Of a stretch of 64,000 nucleotides of DNA, positions 35,760 to 46,439 are shown one piece after another. The stretch is from Megalonaias nervosa (lineage: Eukaryota > Mollusca > Bivalvia > Unionida > Unionidae). Position 1 is the stretch's first letter. Each line of letters begins with the position of its first letter. The notes under the pieces were generated by a model. That model did no database searches, was not told the origin of the DNA, and was given only the letters and a program-made list of their open reading frames with translations. A program made the position numbers and the translations under genes. The stretch covers positions 1 to 64,000 of the forward strand of contig JAECUM010033746.1 in NCBI GenBank assembly GCA_016617855.1. Reading direction: 5' to 3'.

Positions 35760-36420
35760 ATAATGGAATCTCACACAGCTAAACCAGCTCGACGATGATG
35801 CATTATGGCACGCTGATGCCAACAATGACAGAATCAAATGATGACGCCGCAACAAAAAATATGTCGATGATAGCAACATTCGAACGATGACTTCGCTGAT
35901 GACAATCAATGATGGATTGGCCACATTTAGATCTGAATATACTACTCACGTACAAACGTTTTTGAATTTTCGTAGAAACACAAATAAAGCTATTAATGAA
36001 TTTTTTGGAAGTCCAGCTGTTACCGACATTAAACTCTCTGACACAAATTAAAATATTAATGAATTTTTTGGAAATCCAGCTGTCGTCGACATTAAACTCT
36101 CCGAAATCTAAAAGATTACCGGCAGTGTAGTATATACAGTAGCGTCTGGATCAGCATTATGGGACCCAAACAATGGTCAGACATCGCGCTGTGGTTACCG
36201 GTATATACAGGTTCTCAGTACTCAGCATTACAACATTTGAAACAGAACTTATAATATTACCCAATAATTTACGGAGCTGTCCAGTTAGTATATATTCTGG
36301 ACCTGTGTTAGTAGTACTGGATCAAAACGACTTGGTAGGTTTTTTAGTGTATCCCAAAAAACTATTGGTGTCTTGAATTAGTCGCTAAACTACCACCTAG
36401 TTAAATTATATAATAAACCA
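35760..36420 (+). pseudogene. Broken unknown gene with tandem duplicated segment (possibly a fibre head)
   Basis: Plus-strand coding traces include NEFFGSPAVTDIKLSD (about 35,995) repeated as NEFFGNPAVVDIKLSE (about 36,057), a 62-bp tandem duplication. A following region, VVYTVASGSALWDPNN (about 36,130) and a 67-residue ORF at 36,173-36,376 (ending LVGFLVYPKKLLVS), reads like a beta-rich globular domain. By position next to the left repeat, and by analogy with element 1, it may be the attachment-type protein, but that is inference only. Stops and frame changes are present. Confidence 0.4.
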
Positions 36421-36999
36421 ATCGATTGACTTTGTTGCAGCGCAACGTTTCAGATACGAACAAGTGTATTTGTTACAGACCCAAATGAAAAATATCATTG
36501 ACGAGTACACAGTAAAAGTAAAAAATGCCGCAGACGTATCGTTGTTACTGATATAATTGTTTATTCTGCATCCGCGGTCTTTGCTGGAACAGCAGCTATA
36601 ATCGTACGTAATATCACCAGTAATAGGAGTTGGTATTACAACTGAAGCTGGTGTTGCAGGTATTCTTAATATAATCGCAACAAAAAATAAAATATCTACG
36701 TGTGCGGTTGATAAATTACACGAATATACAATATTGCTATCAGCGGCAACACACGCACGCTCAATGATGGAATAATATCAGATCAGGAATTCGCAGAAAT
36801 GATTAAGGTTTACCACGACACATCCGGTTTGCATCTGGAAACCAAACCCCCTTGTCTCCGACAAGGACAGAGTCAAAGACAGAGTCACCTTAATTTAAAT
36901 CAGGAAGTAAATAATAATAATGTCATCAAACGATCAAAGATCGTTACAGTTACTTCAACAAAATCTTCGATAATAGAACACCGCCAACAACCACGATGA
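36420..36999 (+). pseudogene. Membrane-protein gene of element 2 (frameshifted)
   Basis: The frames carry ATFQIRTSVF/QRFRYEQVYLLQTQMKNIID at the start, a hydrophobic hairpin around 36,570-36,680 (VIGVGITTEAGVAGILNIIA), a charged helical segment, and ISDQEFAEMIKVYHD (36,774-36,818), ending in a basic tail at 36,999. The order of charged N-terminus, glycine-rich hydrophobic pair and helical tail recalls the membrane gene at 13.2 kb of element 1, although sequence identity is low. The last frame is open from 36,799. Its stop TGA overlaps the ATG of the penton-like gene (ATGA at 36,996-36,999), a tight overlap that supports both reading frames. Confidence 0.5.
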
Positions 37000-38367
37000 T
37001 ATCAGCAAGCTCGACCAATCCTGAATTCGACGTTATCTTTCCAACGGCAATTCCAGCCAAAGAAATAGCATTAGCACAATTGCGAGTATATTACAGTTGG
37101 CCAAATATTAGATCAAAATCATTGTGTGGGTTGCCTGCAAACAACTCGTTAGTGTTTTCTTATAAAAAGAAATGTGATGGAACTCCAGATTGGCAAGTTG
37201 TTGGTATTCCTACGGGTAGTTATCAAATAGAACAGATCAATTGTGAATTCCAACGCAGGATTAAATCAATCACAGGAAAAGAATCCAAAATCGCTATTAC
37301 GGTTCATGAACCAACAGTATCAACTGCGATAGAAATATCAACACGCGACTACGCAGTAGATATATATCAATCATCGATCAGAACCGTGTTAGGATGGCCA
37401 GAAGTTCCACCGACATATCAAGGTCTGCCAGAACCTAAACGTGATGATTTCACCACAGACAATAAAATGTACTTGGAAAAAAATCCAGATTACGAAATAT
37501 GGACATCAATACCAAAATTCAAATTAGGATTTGAAATCACCAGACATCAAGAGGAGGAAAGAAGATCTGGTATCCTGGTGTGGAATCATGAAAGATATTC
37601 GTTTTCAAATTCTGATTTTGAAAATCATTTTGAAATCATTAATGCTGAGCACAAACGAATGAGTGACAAACTACTCCAGTCATTCATCCGTTACATTAAC
37701 GAGTACGACCCCCCTTTAGCGATTATCTGAAGGACGAAATTATCAAGCAAAAAGAACACCTAAATAAATTAACATCGGATTTCGAGAAATATCATCGGAG
37801 AATTATACGAGCGGTGATTGAAAGCGGAGACGATGTTAAAATCAAAAGCGTAACTGCTAAAGAAATATTCCTGAACAGTCATTTAATAACAGAGGCAGAT
37901 CTTCCAACATTTAAATATCCTGGATTCAACGCCGATGAACTGAAGAAAAAAAAACTGTCTATGATATCATTGATAAATATTACTGCCGCATGGAGAAAAA
38001 ATATCCCCACCGGCGATTATCCTCAAACATAACGATGATCCAGACGGTAGTGGTCGTCATATATCACCAGGTGTTGTCGCGATCACATCAACCATAGCAG
38101 TTAATTTGATGTGTGATGCAATCGACGGCAGCTATCAAGTAGATACTGAAAAAATCCAGACAAGCACAACAGGGATATGTCTTATATTCATTTACCCCTG
38201 AAGTACCTCCTGGGTTTTTAATTGTGACAGTGCCCGTTAATTCGGTTTATCTGCGATGTCATAATCCGCTGTTGTCACGGATACATTTTAGAATTAATGA
38301 CCAGGCCGGACACTTACTTGATTTACGACATGAAGTTTTGACGATAAGTTTATATGTGCGTTCGTAG
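36996..38367 (+). pseudogene. Penton-like minor capsid protein with large internal extension (frameshifted)
   Basis: The start at ATG 36,996 overlaps the previous stop. The N-terminal 150 residues (VIFPTAIPAKEIALAQL, then VGIPTGSYQIEQINCEF, matching IPQGAYNVTDLN of element 1, then TVLGWPE) form the jelly-roll start. The C-terminal block (38,170-38,367: YSFTPEVPPGFL, RINDQAGHLLDLRHEV) matches the end of element 1's penton-like protein. Between them lies an extra region of about 190 residues that is highly charged and helical (about 37,540-38,030), absent from element 1. Frame changes occur near 37,725, 38,030 and 38,190. It is either a lineage-specific insertion or a fused neighbour gene. Confidence 0.65.
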
Positions 38368-38394
38368 CTATTTTCTGTTGGAATAAAAAAAAAA

Positions 38395-39200
38395 TATTAT
38401 AATCAGAATCAGAATCAGAATAAATATTATAATCTGAATCAGAATCAGAATTAAAAAAATAAATAAATATTATAATTAGAATCAGAATAAATATTATAAT
38501 CTGAATCAGAATCAGAATAAATATTATAATCTGAATCAGAATCAGAATAAAAAATAAATAAATATTATAATTAGAATCAGAATAAATATTATAATATGAA
38601 TCAGAATCAGACTAAATATTATATTATAATCTGAATCAGAATCAGAATAAAAAATAAATAAATATTATAATTAGAATCAGAATAAATATTATAATCTGAA
38701 TCAGAATCAGAATAAATATTATAATCTGAATCAGAATCAGAATAAATATTATATTATAATCTGAATCAGAATCAGAATCAGTGTCAGAATAAATATTATA
38801 ATGAAATTCTATAATTTTGCTGAAAATCAGATTAACTCTGAAAATCGATGGGTAAATAACCGACTAAAAATCAAAATCAGACTAAACTCTGAAAATCGAT
38901 GGGGGAAATACCCAACTAAAAATCAAAATCAGACTAAACTCTGAAATCGATGGGGTAAATGGTACTCAAAATTATATTTTTTGGCGTTAAAATTACACTG
39001 AAACAATAAAAATATTATTTTTACTGACCAACAACAACAATAAATATTATTATAATGAAAATTTTATTTTTGCTGATTATAGTCCAGATTTCATAATTTG
39101 ATGGGGTAAATGGTACTCAAAATATTTAATCTGAATAAAAAAATTAAAATATTTCTGAATTAGAATAAATATTATAATCTGAATCTGAATCACAATAAAA
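38395..39200. repeat. Minisatellite of AATCAGAATCAGAATAAATATTAT type, plus related direct repeats
   Basis: From 38,395 to 38,800 the units AATCTGAATCAGAATCAG and AATAAATATTAT alternate in many arrangements. From 38,815 to 38,965 three copies of ACTCTGAAAATCGATGGGG...AAATCAAAATCAG follow, and a further partial unit (ATGGGGTAAATGGTACTCAAAA) occurs at 38,950 and 39,100. More units recur at 39,160 and 39,650-39,800. No gene is seen in it. Confidence 0.9.
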
Positions 39201-39218
39201 TAAATACGATATTCACTT

Positions 39219-39619
39219 TCATAATTCCTCTTGATTTTCGTCAGTGACTTTGTCATCGAGTTTACAATCGTACATAAATTTCTTCAGCTCTCGCACACGT
39301 GTACTTACAATCTTTTTTGTTTTGTATTCATATGATAACTCGGTTCTATCTTTGTCAATGACGTTTGCGAGTGAAACAAATTTTTGAATATCCTCATCAT
39401 AAACTACATAAAGTAGAGATTGTTTTACAGCCTGTTGAAGTAACTTAGAGAATCTATATTCAGCTGCTAGTGTATATCTCCCATCACATTTCCGTTCCTG
39501 TATCGCTTCGAAATCATTTATGATTTTTTTTCAGGATCCAATTGTTCAGATAATTCTATATCCTCGTCATCTAATTTTTTAATCTCAGAAATAATTGCAT
39601 GAATATTTTCGGAATTCAT
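39219..39619 (-). pseudogene. Unrecognised gene of element 2 with one frameshift (about 135 residues)
   Basis: The ATG at 39,619 directly follows TTATTATATA, the same start-abutting motif seen across both elements. The frame reads MNSENIHAIISEIKKL and then acidic DDEDIELSEQ. After a T8/A8 run (39,524-39,531) the next frame continues for about 100 residues, including KCDGRYTLAAEYRFSKLL and STRVRELKKFMYDCKLDD, to a TGA at 39,219. Only the homopolymer slip breaks it. It is helical and charged, and I do not recognise a family. It lies between minisatellite blocks and is too broken to appear as a single ORF. Confidence 0.55.
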
Positions 39620-39799
39620 TATATAATAAATATTTGTTTAAAATAAAAATATTTCTGAATCTGAATCAGAATAAAAATATAAAAATAAATCTGACTCAGA
39701 ATCAAATTAAAAAACATAAAAATAAAACTAAATCTGAATCTGTATCTGAATCAGAATAAAAATATATAAATAAGTCTGACTCAGAATAAAAAAAAACAA

Positions 39800-40740
39800 A
39801 AACAAAAACATGATGAGCGGTTACCATTTCACGGGGTCCCTTCATTTGCCAATATTCGCCTTTCCAACGGGTCCTTTTGTGAGGCCTTTTTTATGGCCGA
39901 TGGGCACCCCACGAGGCTTTTTCCTTTTTGGCTGACATTCTTTCTGAATGTCCTTGTGTGGGGTACCCTTCAGTGAGGTTGAGAGCTACATCACGCTACT
40001 GTTTATTTTTAGAGGCTCCAGTTTCAATTTCATGAAAAACAGCACTCACCACATGTTCGACATGGTGAGGAGGTGTACATGAAATCCCTTTGGGGCTGGA
40101 GCCCTCACTATATTATCAAAAACTGCAAAATATTCGCCACCGTCGACAATGTGTAAGTCACGGAATAGGAACTCTAGACCTCGAGTATGAGAATTCGCCA
40201 CTCTTATACTGGGCCAGGGACCATCCTTACAGATACGTGTTTCAGAAATTATTATGAAGTTACCTATACCGGATAAACAGGCAATCTACATGCGATCAGT
40301 ATACTGAATAAATCACAATTATTGTATAATTGCTTTAACTATAATGTTCTTTATTTCAATTTCCAAACACTATATAAAATATCTGCATTTAATAATCGCA
40401 CATACATTTCTGCTGGATGTCGTTGGGAGTTAAAGTACATGTAGGTCTGTACAACTATTTTACCTAGAGATCTAAAAATAACTTACGTGGACTGCGTGAC
40501 TTACTGTTTTTCTGAATTATCAGGGACGAAGTCAAAAGGTGTAAATATCCTTCGATGAATTTGCACTGTGTTACTCCACTGACAGCTAACTGCCACACAG
40601 ACAGCTAAGTTGTTGAATATAACAGTTATACGAAGACACAACATAAATAATTGCGGCAGTCATGTAATATTATGCAGCAACAAGCGGCTTAACTGTTTAA
40701 TCACTGTATCGGAGAGACCGTTTGCTTGACAGAGTTATCT
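39800..40740. other. Gene-poor stretch inside element 2 with a strong stem-loop
   Basis: The GC-richer segment at 39,810-40,210 differs from the rest of the element. GGCTCCAG...ATTTCATG (40,013-40,035) pairs with CATGAAAT...CTGGAGCC (40,078-40,102), and TCACCACATGT/ACATGGTGA forms an inner palindrome at about 40,046-40,069. I see no convincing ORF. It may be a foreign insertion. Confidence 0.5.
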
Positions 40741-40744
40741 CCCT

Positions 40745-41252
40745 TCACAATTCTTGCGGTGTGCAATACTGAAATGTTAATTTTTGTTTACATTTCTTCG
40801 AAAATGTCGAATTAATTATATTATTTGCGACACTGTGTACTGAAGTCCGGCAAATATCGAAATATTTGGCAGCTGCATATATCGAATGAAATTCGATTTC
40901 TTCGCCTGTCTCTTCATTTACAGACTTAATACCTTTTCCCCTCTTATCATTATGGCCGATTCCTCCAAATTTGCAATTTTGACTGTATAACAGCTCGTAA
41001 ATTGCACAAAGAATTATCCTTTGGATCTGAATTAATATGATCAATCACAAGACCTTTCTCGATTAATCCAAAAAACATTCATGTACGAATTTTTGACAGT
41101 GATACTTTTTTCCCAACACCAAACATACATGACATAACCAGCATTAGTGACAAAACCAACTGGTTTTTTAATCGACAGTTCCTGATGATATCATCACGAG
41201 ATGTCTCATAATTTTCGATGATGGGATGCATCACAAATTCATTTTGCTCCAT
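40745..41252 (-). pseudogene. HNH/NUMOD-type endonuclease of element 2 (broken)
   Basis: The minus-strand start near 41,250 reads MEQNEFVMHPIIENYETS. Then come LVLSLMLVMSCMFGV and HECF in another frame, IDHINSDP-like HNH core text near 41,040, and a last ORF (40,745-41,044) with GIKSVNEETGEEIEFHSIYAAAKYFDI, a NUMOD1-like helix. The order is the same as in the HNH gene at 1132 of element 1 (HNH core, then a SIYSAAKHL-type NUMOD). Several frame changes separate the pieces. The protein would cut DNA and be a selfish passenger or a helper of recombination. Confidence 0.65.
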
Positions 41253-41279
41253 TTATATAATAATATTATTTGTCTAAAT

Positions 41280-41575
41280 TATTATTTTGTTGTTGTTGTG
41301 AAAATCTGGCGAGATATTCTGCGGCGTTTATTATGGGAGATTTACTACGGACGCTATCGGTATTAGTTTTTTATCATAATATCGTTTCAGTTCTCTGTAT
41401 TTTTTACCACCGCATTTTACACACAGCTGAGTTTCTCCTCTAACCCCAAAACCACATTTCAAACACGGTTTTGGTCCTAGACTCCCTCCTCGCACACTTT
41501 GCATGACTTTTGTGATGCCCACATAATTCATTTACGCAAGCCCTGTTACATGGAACTGAATAACCAATCATAAGC
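41280..41575 (-). pseudogene. Zinc-ribbon protein of element 2 (frameshifted)
   Basis: From a start near 41,571 (MIGYSVPCNRACVNELCGHH) the frame gives a Cys/His cluster. After a frame change near 41,490 the next frame reads GPKPCLKCGFGVRGETQLCVKCGG, with two CxxC pairs, then a basic KKYRELKRYYDKK. A further shift near 41,345 gives NAAEYLARFSQQQQNN to a stop near 41,280. Multiple CxxC motifs and a lysine-rich tail suggest a nucleic-acid-binding zinc ribbon. It is the possible functional counterpart of the DUF5679-like gene of element 1, but not an obvious relative. The upstream (AT)n tract may act as, or have expanded from, its promoter. Confidence 0.55.
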
Positions 41576-41598
41576 CACTTGCATTGATTGGTTGCTTG

Positions 41599-41599
<1 letters not shown>

Positions 41600-41631
<32 letters not shown>

Positions 41632-41644
41632 TAATATATATATA

Positions 41645-41685
<41 letters not shown>

Positions 41686-41710
41686 GCTATATATATATAT
41701 ATATATATAA
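41600..41710. repeat. (AT)n tract between divergent genes of element 2
   Basis: TA dinucleotides interrupted by short phrases (ATATATAACTATA, TACATGCTATA). Divides the minus-strand zinc-ribbon gene from the plus-strand polymerase gene. Confidence 0.95.
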
Positions 41711-41747
41711 ACTTCAAATTAAATATATAATTGCCTTAATTATAATA

Positions 41748-44700
41748 TGGAGGAATTTGCGAGATTATCTGCAATTAAACCCTCTAAAGCCATCTCGACA
41801 GAATAATCCCTCAATTACCAAGGCGAGCTTTGGTTGATTTAACAAATAAGACTCTAATCAATCGTATCAGTGAAGCCAAGAGAGAATTTCGCAATGATGG
41901 TGCAGCTCATATATGGTCAACATTCAGAATTATACGCGATACCAAAGGTGTTGTCGATGCTACAATGAATGACAAGCGAGCAGCGACAATTATTAATTAT
42001 CTCGACATTACACAAAAATATATATTTAGAATAAAATTGATCGTAATGACAGACGACGACACATGGATTATCCGTGACAAACGTGATCCTGTTAGATTAC
42101 ACCACACTGAAAATATTGTCACGTTAAATAAAAATTCAAAACCAGGAATACTGACTGGAATTGATAGACCTTATTATGAACGAGCATAACCTGTTAGAGC
42201 AGTTCTTTATGCGATATATCCACTGAATGATAAACCTAACGTCGATAAACTTCTACCGAATAAAATTTCTCGCTTAAGTTGTGTTGCTGAGCGAGTTCTC
42301 ACTTAAGTTGTATTGCTGAGCGAGTTACAAAGCATTTCACAAACGCGAAACGAGGAAAAGGTTTAATGGATCTAAGACGTAAAAAAATAAATGATTGGGC
42401 AGAAACAGTCAAAGATACTGGAGCGTCTATCAAAGATGTTGCTGAACTGGAAAAAAAAAATTAAGATTTCCAATAAGAGTGAAGACATTAACCGGAGAGA
42501 TTTTATACGAATCGAAATATTAAAAAAAAATGGAGCTTCGATAGAGATTATTGATCATAACGCACACGCGTGGACTTCGGAAAACAATATTTCCACAAAA
42601 TCCAACTGTTAAATTCTATAATGGTGATATGTTTGATTTTATCAGAAATATCAGTAAGAGTGACCCTGTATCCGTGTGGATGTTTCAAAGTTCAGAATCT
42701 GTGAACTATGATCAGTTTGTACGACCTAATGGAGATATTTATTGTACAGAATCTCTCCGCGACGAAATGAAAAATCTTGCGTTGAAATACACGAACGATA
42801 CTGATGTTATCGAACGATTACTCAGTAATTGTTTTACCGTTCCGTCAGTTGCTGCCCACGCTGCTCAGAAGGAAAATTCATGGAAACCAACACGATTGGA
42901 ATTTCTTGAAGATATCCAACGCAGTTGTATCGAATACGGACATGGCGGATTATGGAATACTAAATACGATTATAAAGATGTTTTATCGGTTGATGTGGTT
43001 GCATGTTATCCTGGAAGTTTTCTTGGGATGGGTGAGTGTTCTGAGTATTTCAAAAGACTTGGTCATCCAACACACGAGATGACCAGAGTAGCGATAAATG
43101 GACCCTTACCAGATTTTGACCTTACTGGATTTGTATGCATTGAGTCATATGAGTTCGCACGGAATCTCCATCCGGTCGTCGCTGTTTGGGAGACATTTGT
43201 CAGAGCGACGTTGGGCTCCAATAGTTCTATTACGGTATATGTTTGATGTAAAAATATTGATATCATTGATTGTAAGTGAAGCAATTATATCGTATAGTCC
43301 GCAAAAGCAGGTTTGGTTGCCACAAAAAAAGAAATATTCTGATGATGAAAATCCTGATATAACTGATTTTAAGAACAAACTCGCAAAGGATCTCGGCAGA
43401 AAAATAATTGGTAAATTCACGCAAAGAGGATCGTATGATCATAAACGACATTATTGCAGATTAATTATAGACGAAGCTAAATTCGATTTTATAATTGCTG
43501 ATACAACGGAGAGAAGCACATTTATAAGTTGGAATAATGTTAATTTATCAGACGGAACTAAATTAGGTACAATTGTAAGCTACACTGATGGTGACTCATC
43601 ACAGTTTACTCCTTTAAGATCTTCGATGCTTGCGTACGTGTCGATAAATTTATTATCGATGATAAATAGATTTTCTGATACCGCGGTTAGAGTTGCTACA
43701 GATTCATTTTATGTCAATAAAATATACGCAGGATTGGTGAAACAATTACATATCGGCATTGATGCATCATGGGGTGAATGGAGAATAAAAAGAGAAAAGA
43801 TACTTAGTTATTCTGAATCTGCCGACGTTAAATCTAAGGAAATAAATTATAAAAGTAAACAGATGTCGGAGTTGTCGTTGGCACCTTCGGTATATGATCC
43901 TGTGGCCAGACAAAAGACTGATTATCTCAATAGACCGGGAGGTTCTGGTAAAAGAACACGTGCGATCGAATTATTTCGGAATTTTGATATGGTTGTTTTG
44001 ACACCCACACATAGACTCGTCAGAGAAATGAACGAACGAGGAGTTAATTCGTGTACTATCATAGTTTCTTTCGATGGAAGGGAGATGAATGGACTTCACA
44101 ACGAATGGGTGAGAAATATATCCCGAAGATTATTATTTGGGATAACATTTGTACGGTATCGTTGGAAGTATTAAAAATATTTCTTGATTGGTTGGTAACG
44201 AGAAATACTGCGATTATCATGTGTGGTGATCATGGTCAACCACCACCTTTTATTGGATCATCTCCGCACGAATGGCTGAAAAAGTTCGTAGATTATTATG
44301 AGGAGATAACTGATGATCACAGAGCTATTCATGACCCACTGAAAGAATTTGAAAGATTAATCAGACTGCAGCCAGATAAGATACAATGTGAGATAATGCG
44401 TGAAGTAATTCCAGAGACTAGGATGAATGATTTTTGGATTTTGTGGAGGCCTGCTGATGTGATAGTTGCAAGTCGGAAGATAGTTCATGATATACTTTAA
44501 CAGCAATTATTTCTGTTACATAAGAAAAATTTTCGGATTTACCAGTGCCGCCTTGTTATCGTCCAGCAGACACACGCAAACAAAATATTGAAATTGAGAT
44601 TCCTGGAACCTTGACAGAGTCAAGGGAGAAACAAAAACTCGTTCTTAATGATATTGTTGTTGATGATGTGAATGCCGTTGAGAGCGCGTTAACGATAGAT

Positions 44701-44988
44701 AAGTCTCCTTGGACTCTTGGATATGCTATAATGATTCATTCGTCACAAGGATTAACTATTTCTGATACAAATATCTGGATTGTCGATGATCGTATCGAAT
44801 GGTCAAATTTTGTTTATCTAGCAGTATCGAGAGCTAGAAGAATGTCTCAGCTACGAAGGGTTATCACAGACTGCACAGTGACTCAGGAAACCACTGATAT
44901 CATTTGCGATGATATAGTAAAGAACAAATTAGTTGGTTATCAGCGATCTGACAAAAAAAATAAGCGTGACTTTGATCTTGATATTTAA
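41748..44988 (+). pseudogene. polB-hel: Family-B DNA polymerase fused to superfamily-1 helicase (several frameshifts)
   Basis: Starts MEEFARLSAI after TTATAAT. The N-terminal region (to 42,600) leads to polymerase motif A, SVDVVACYPGSFLGMGE (42,987-43,037), motif B region LRSSMLAYVSINLLSMI (about 43,615-43,665) and motif C VATDSFYV (about 43,690). The helicase follows without a gene break: PGGSGKRTRAIELF (Walker A, 43,937), VVLTPTHRLVREM (Ia), IIIWDN (motif II, 44,130), IIMCGDHGQPPPF (III, 44,216), YAIMIHSSQGLTI (V, 44,723) and VYLAVSRARRM (VI, 44,812). Breaks occur near 41,820, 42,190, a 30-bp tandem duplication (42,267-42,326), an A10 run (42,451-42,460), 42,590, 43,215, 44,060 and 44,500. 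Motif II has Asn where Glu is usual. Role: replication. Confidence 0.85.
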
Positions 44989-44994
44989 TTTATC

Positions 44995-45189
44995 ATGACA
45001 CTGAAACAACGACAGAATAATCATTGTGAAAGCTGTAACACAGTAATGTTATGGCAGTATTCAAATAATAATCCAAGACAATTTACCGTGGATAATATTA
45101 ATACTAATCTTGGTCACACACGCGAAAATGTGATATTGACCTGTCTTGAGTGTAATCGACGTAGGGGTGCTAGTGTTCTGCTTTCATAA
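44995..45189 (+). CDS. Small HNH-type nuclease
   Basis: Intact 64-residue ORF, seven bases after the polymerase-helicase stop. HCESCNTVM and CLECNRRRGAS give two CxxC pairs. Between them FTVDNINTNLGHTRENVILT carries the HNH-type Asp-Asn core and the typical H-T-x-E-N-V turn (normally written as N-N in HNH). A zinc-stabilised minimal HNH fold is the best reading. Directly downstream and in the same direction as the polymerase, it is probably co-transcribed. It could serve in replication or recombination, or be a selfish nuclease. The 3' end overlaps the convergent integrase gene by about six bases. Confidence 0.65.
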   Translation: MTLKQRQNNHCESCNTVMLWQYSNNNPRQFTVDNINTNLGHTRENVILTCLECNRRRGASVLLS

Positions 45190-46439
45190 AAGTGAAGGCG
45201 GTGATAATTGTGTATCCTCAGGAATTACTTGTAATTGTTCGCGTACAAATCCGCGTTGAGGAGCAGTTGAATTCAGTCTGTAAATTGCAGATCTACTCGT
45301 GGATCTTACCACGCTGAAAACTTTATGTGAGGTCACACTCCAAATGGGATAAGTTGCTCTTTTTTTACCCCCTTCAAGTTCACCAGGTTCATATAAATAT
45401 CTGACAGTCACATTACCTAGTACTGGTTGTTTTGAGAAAGATTCACGTCGTTGTACTGGTATATATTTTTGTGATCGCGCTGATGGGTTTCAGGGAAGTT
45501 GCACCAGTAATTTCATTATTTAACGCAGCTATCACACTTGGCAGTCTTGCAACCCATTCATGAGATCTTTCATCTTTCTAAACTTTATTCAAGGATATTT
45601 CCTGCGCATACTGATATCCAAATAACCGCTCAGCAAGTGTTCGATTAAATCGCTCGACGATTGCCTGATCGCGATGAATTGCGGTGTGTCCTCGTCTGAT
45701 TTTGACGTTATGCTTTTTCATCAGCGATGATACTGCACCATGAAATTCTTTGCCAGGATCAACCTGTAGTATCTGTGGCCATCGCAAAGGTCCTTGTTTA
45801 TAAATTCGTTCAAAAGCAGAGGCAACTTCAGTTGCTGTTTTAGTTGATAGTGGTTCTGTTTCTTTATTTCTACTTGCAACGTCAACGACAGTTAACGGGT
45901 GTTTGTATGTGCGTGATTGACGTCTACCAATTTTAATAGTATCATGAGGTTAAAACAAAATGTCTGCCTGATGATTTCATTAGGAGTGCTGACATTAAAA
46001 TGTGCATACTGAACTTTTTTAGGCGGTGGTACATAAATTTGCCATATTGCCTGGCGTGCTAACCAACTCGCAGCAACAGAACGCGCGACACCTGCTGCAT
46101 CAGCAAGTTTATTAATCGCTGCTCTACCCCTTCAATATCCTCTTGGGCTATAATAAATCGATTCAAATATAATAGTTATCTATGGTTCATTACCAGCCCC
46201 TAGCATTAGTTTACCTTTCATCGCAGATTTTACTAGGAAGCTAGAGATTTTTCTCTGAGAGATTTATTTTTTATGGAATTTAACGAGTGAATCAACTTCA
46301 CATCTGCGATATGTCGTTGTTGTAAATCGTTACTTTTATACGCAACATCATGAACGTAGCACGCTTGATCAATCGCATTTATTGTATACTCTCCATGTCT
46401 TGGTTGGTCTCGTTCGTCAAGTCGCCAATCAAGCATCAC
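45184..46439 (-). pseudogene. PLA2-like domain plus integrase of element 2 (broken, 5' part missing)
   Basis: The first ORF (46,439-46,233) reads LDERDQP, then AIDQACYVHDVAYKSND with the HD pair of a PLA2-like site, and then ADVKLIHSL. The expected calcium-loop segment upstream is absent. Next comes a helix-turn-helix-like KLADAAGVARSVAASWL (about 46,110-46,060). The integrase core follows with VDVNH-type first Asp near 45,880, LQVDPGKEFHGAV (45,770-45,735) and IVERFNRTLAERL (45,665-45,630), and the C-terminal domain reads TVRYLYEPGELEGGKKRATYPIW (45,408-45,345) and RGFVREQLQVIP. The C-terminal module is of a different type from element 1 (no chromodomain). Multiple frame changes are present. 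Confidence 0.8.
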
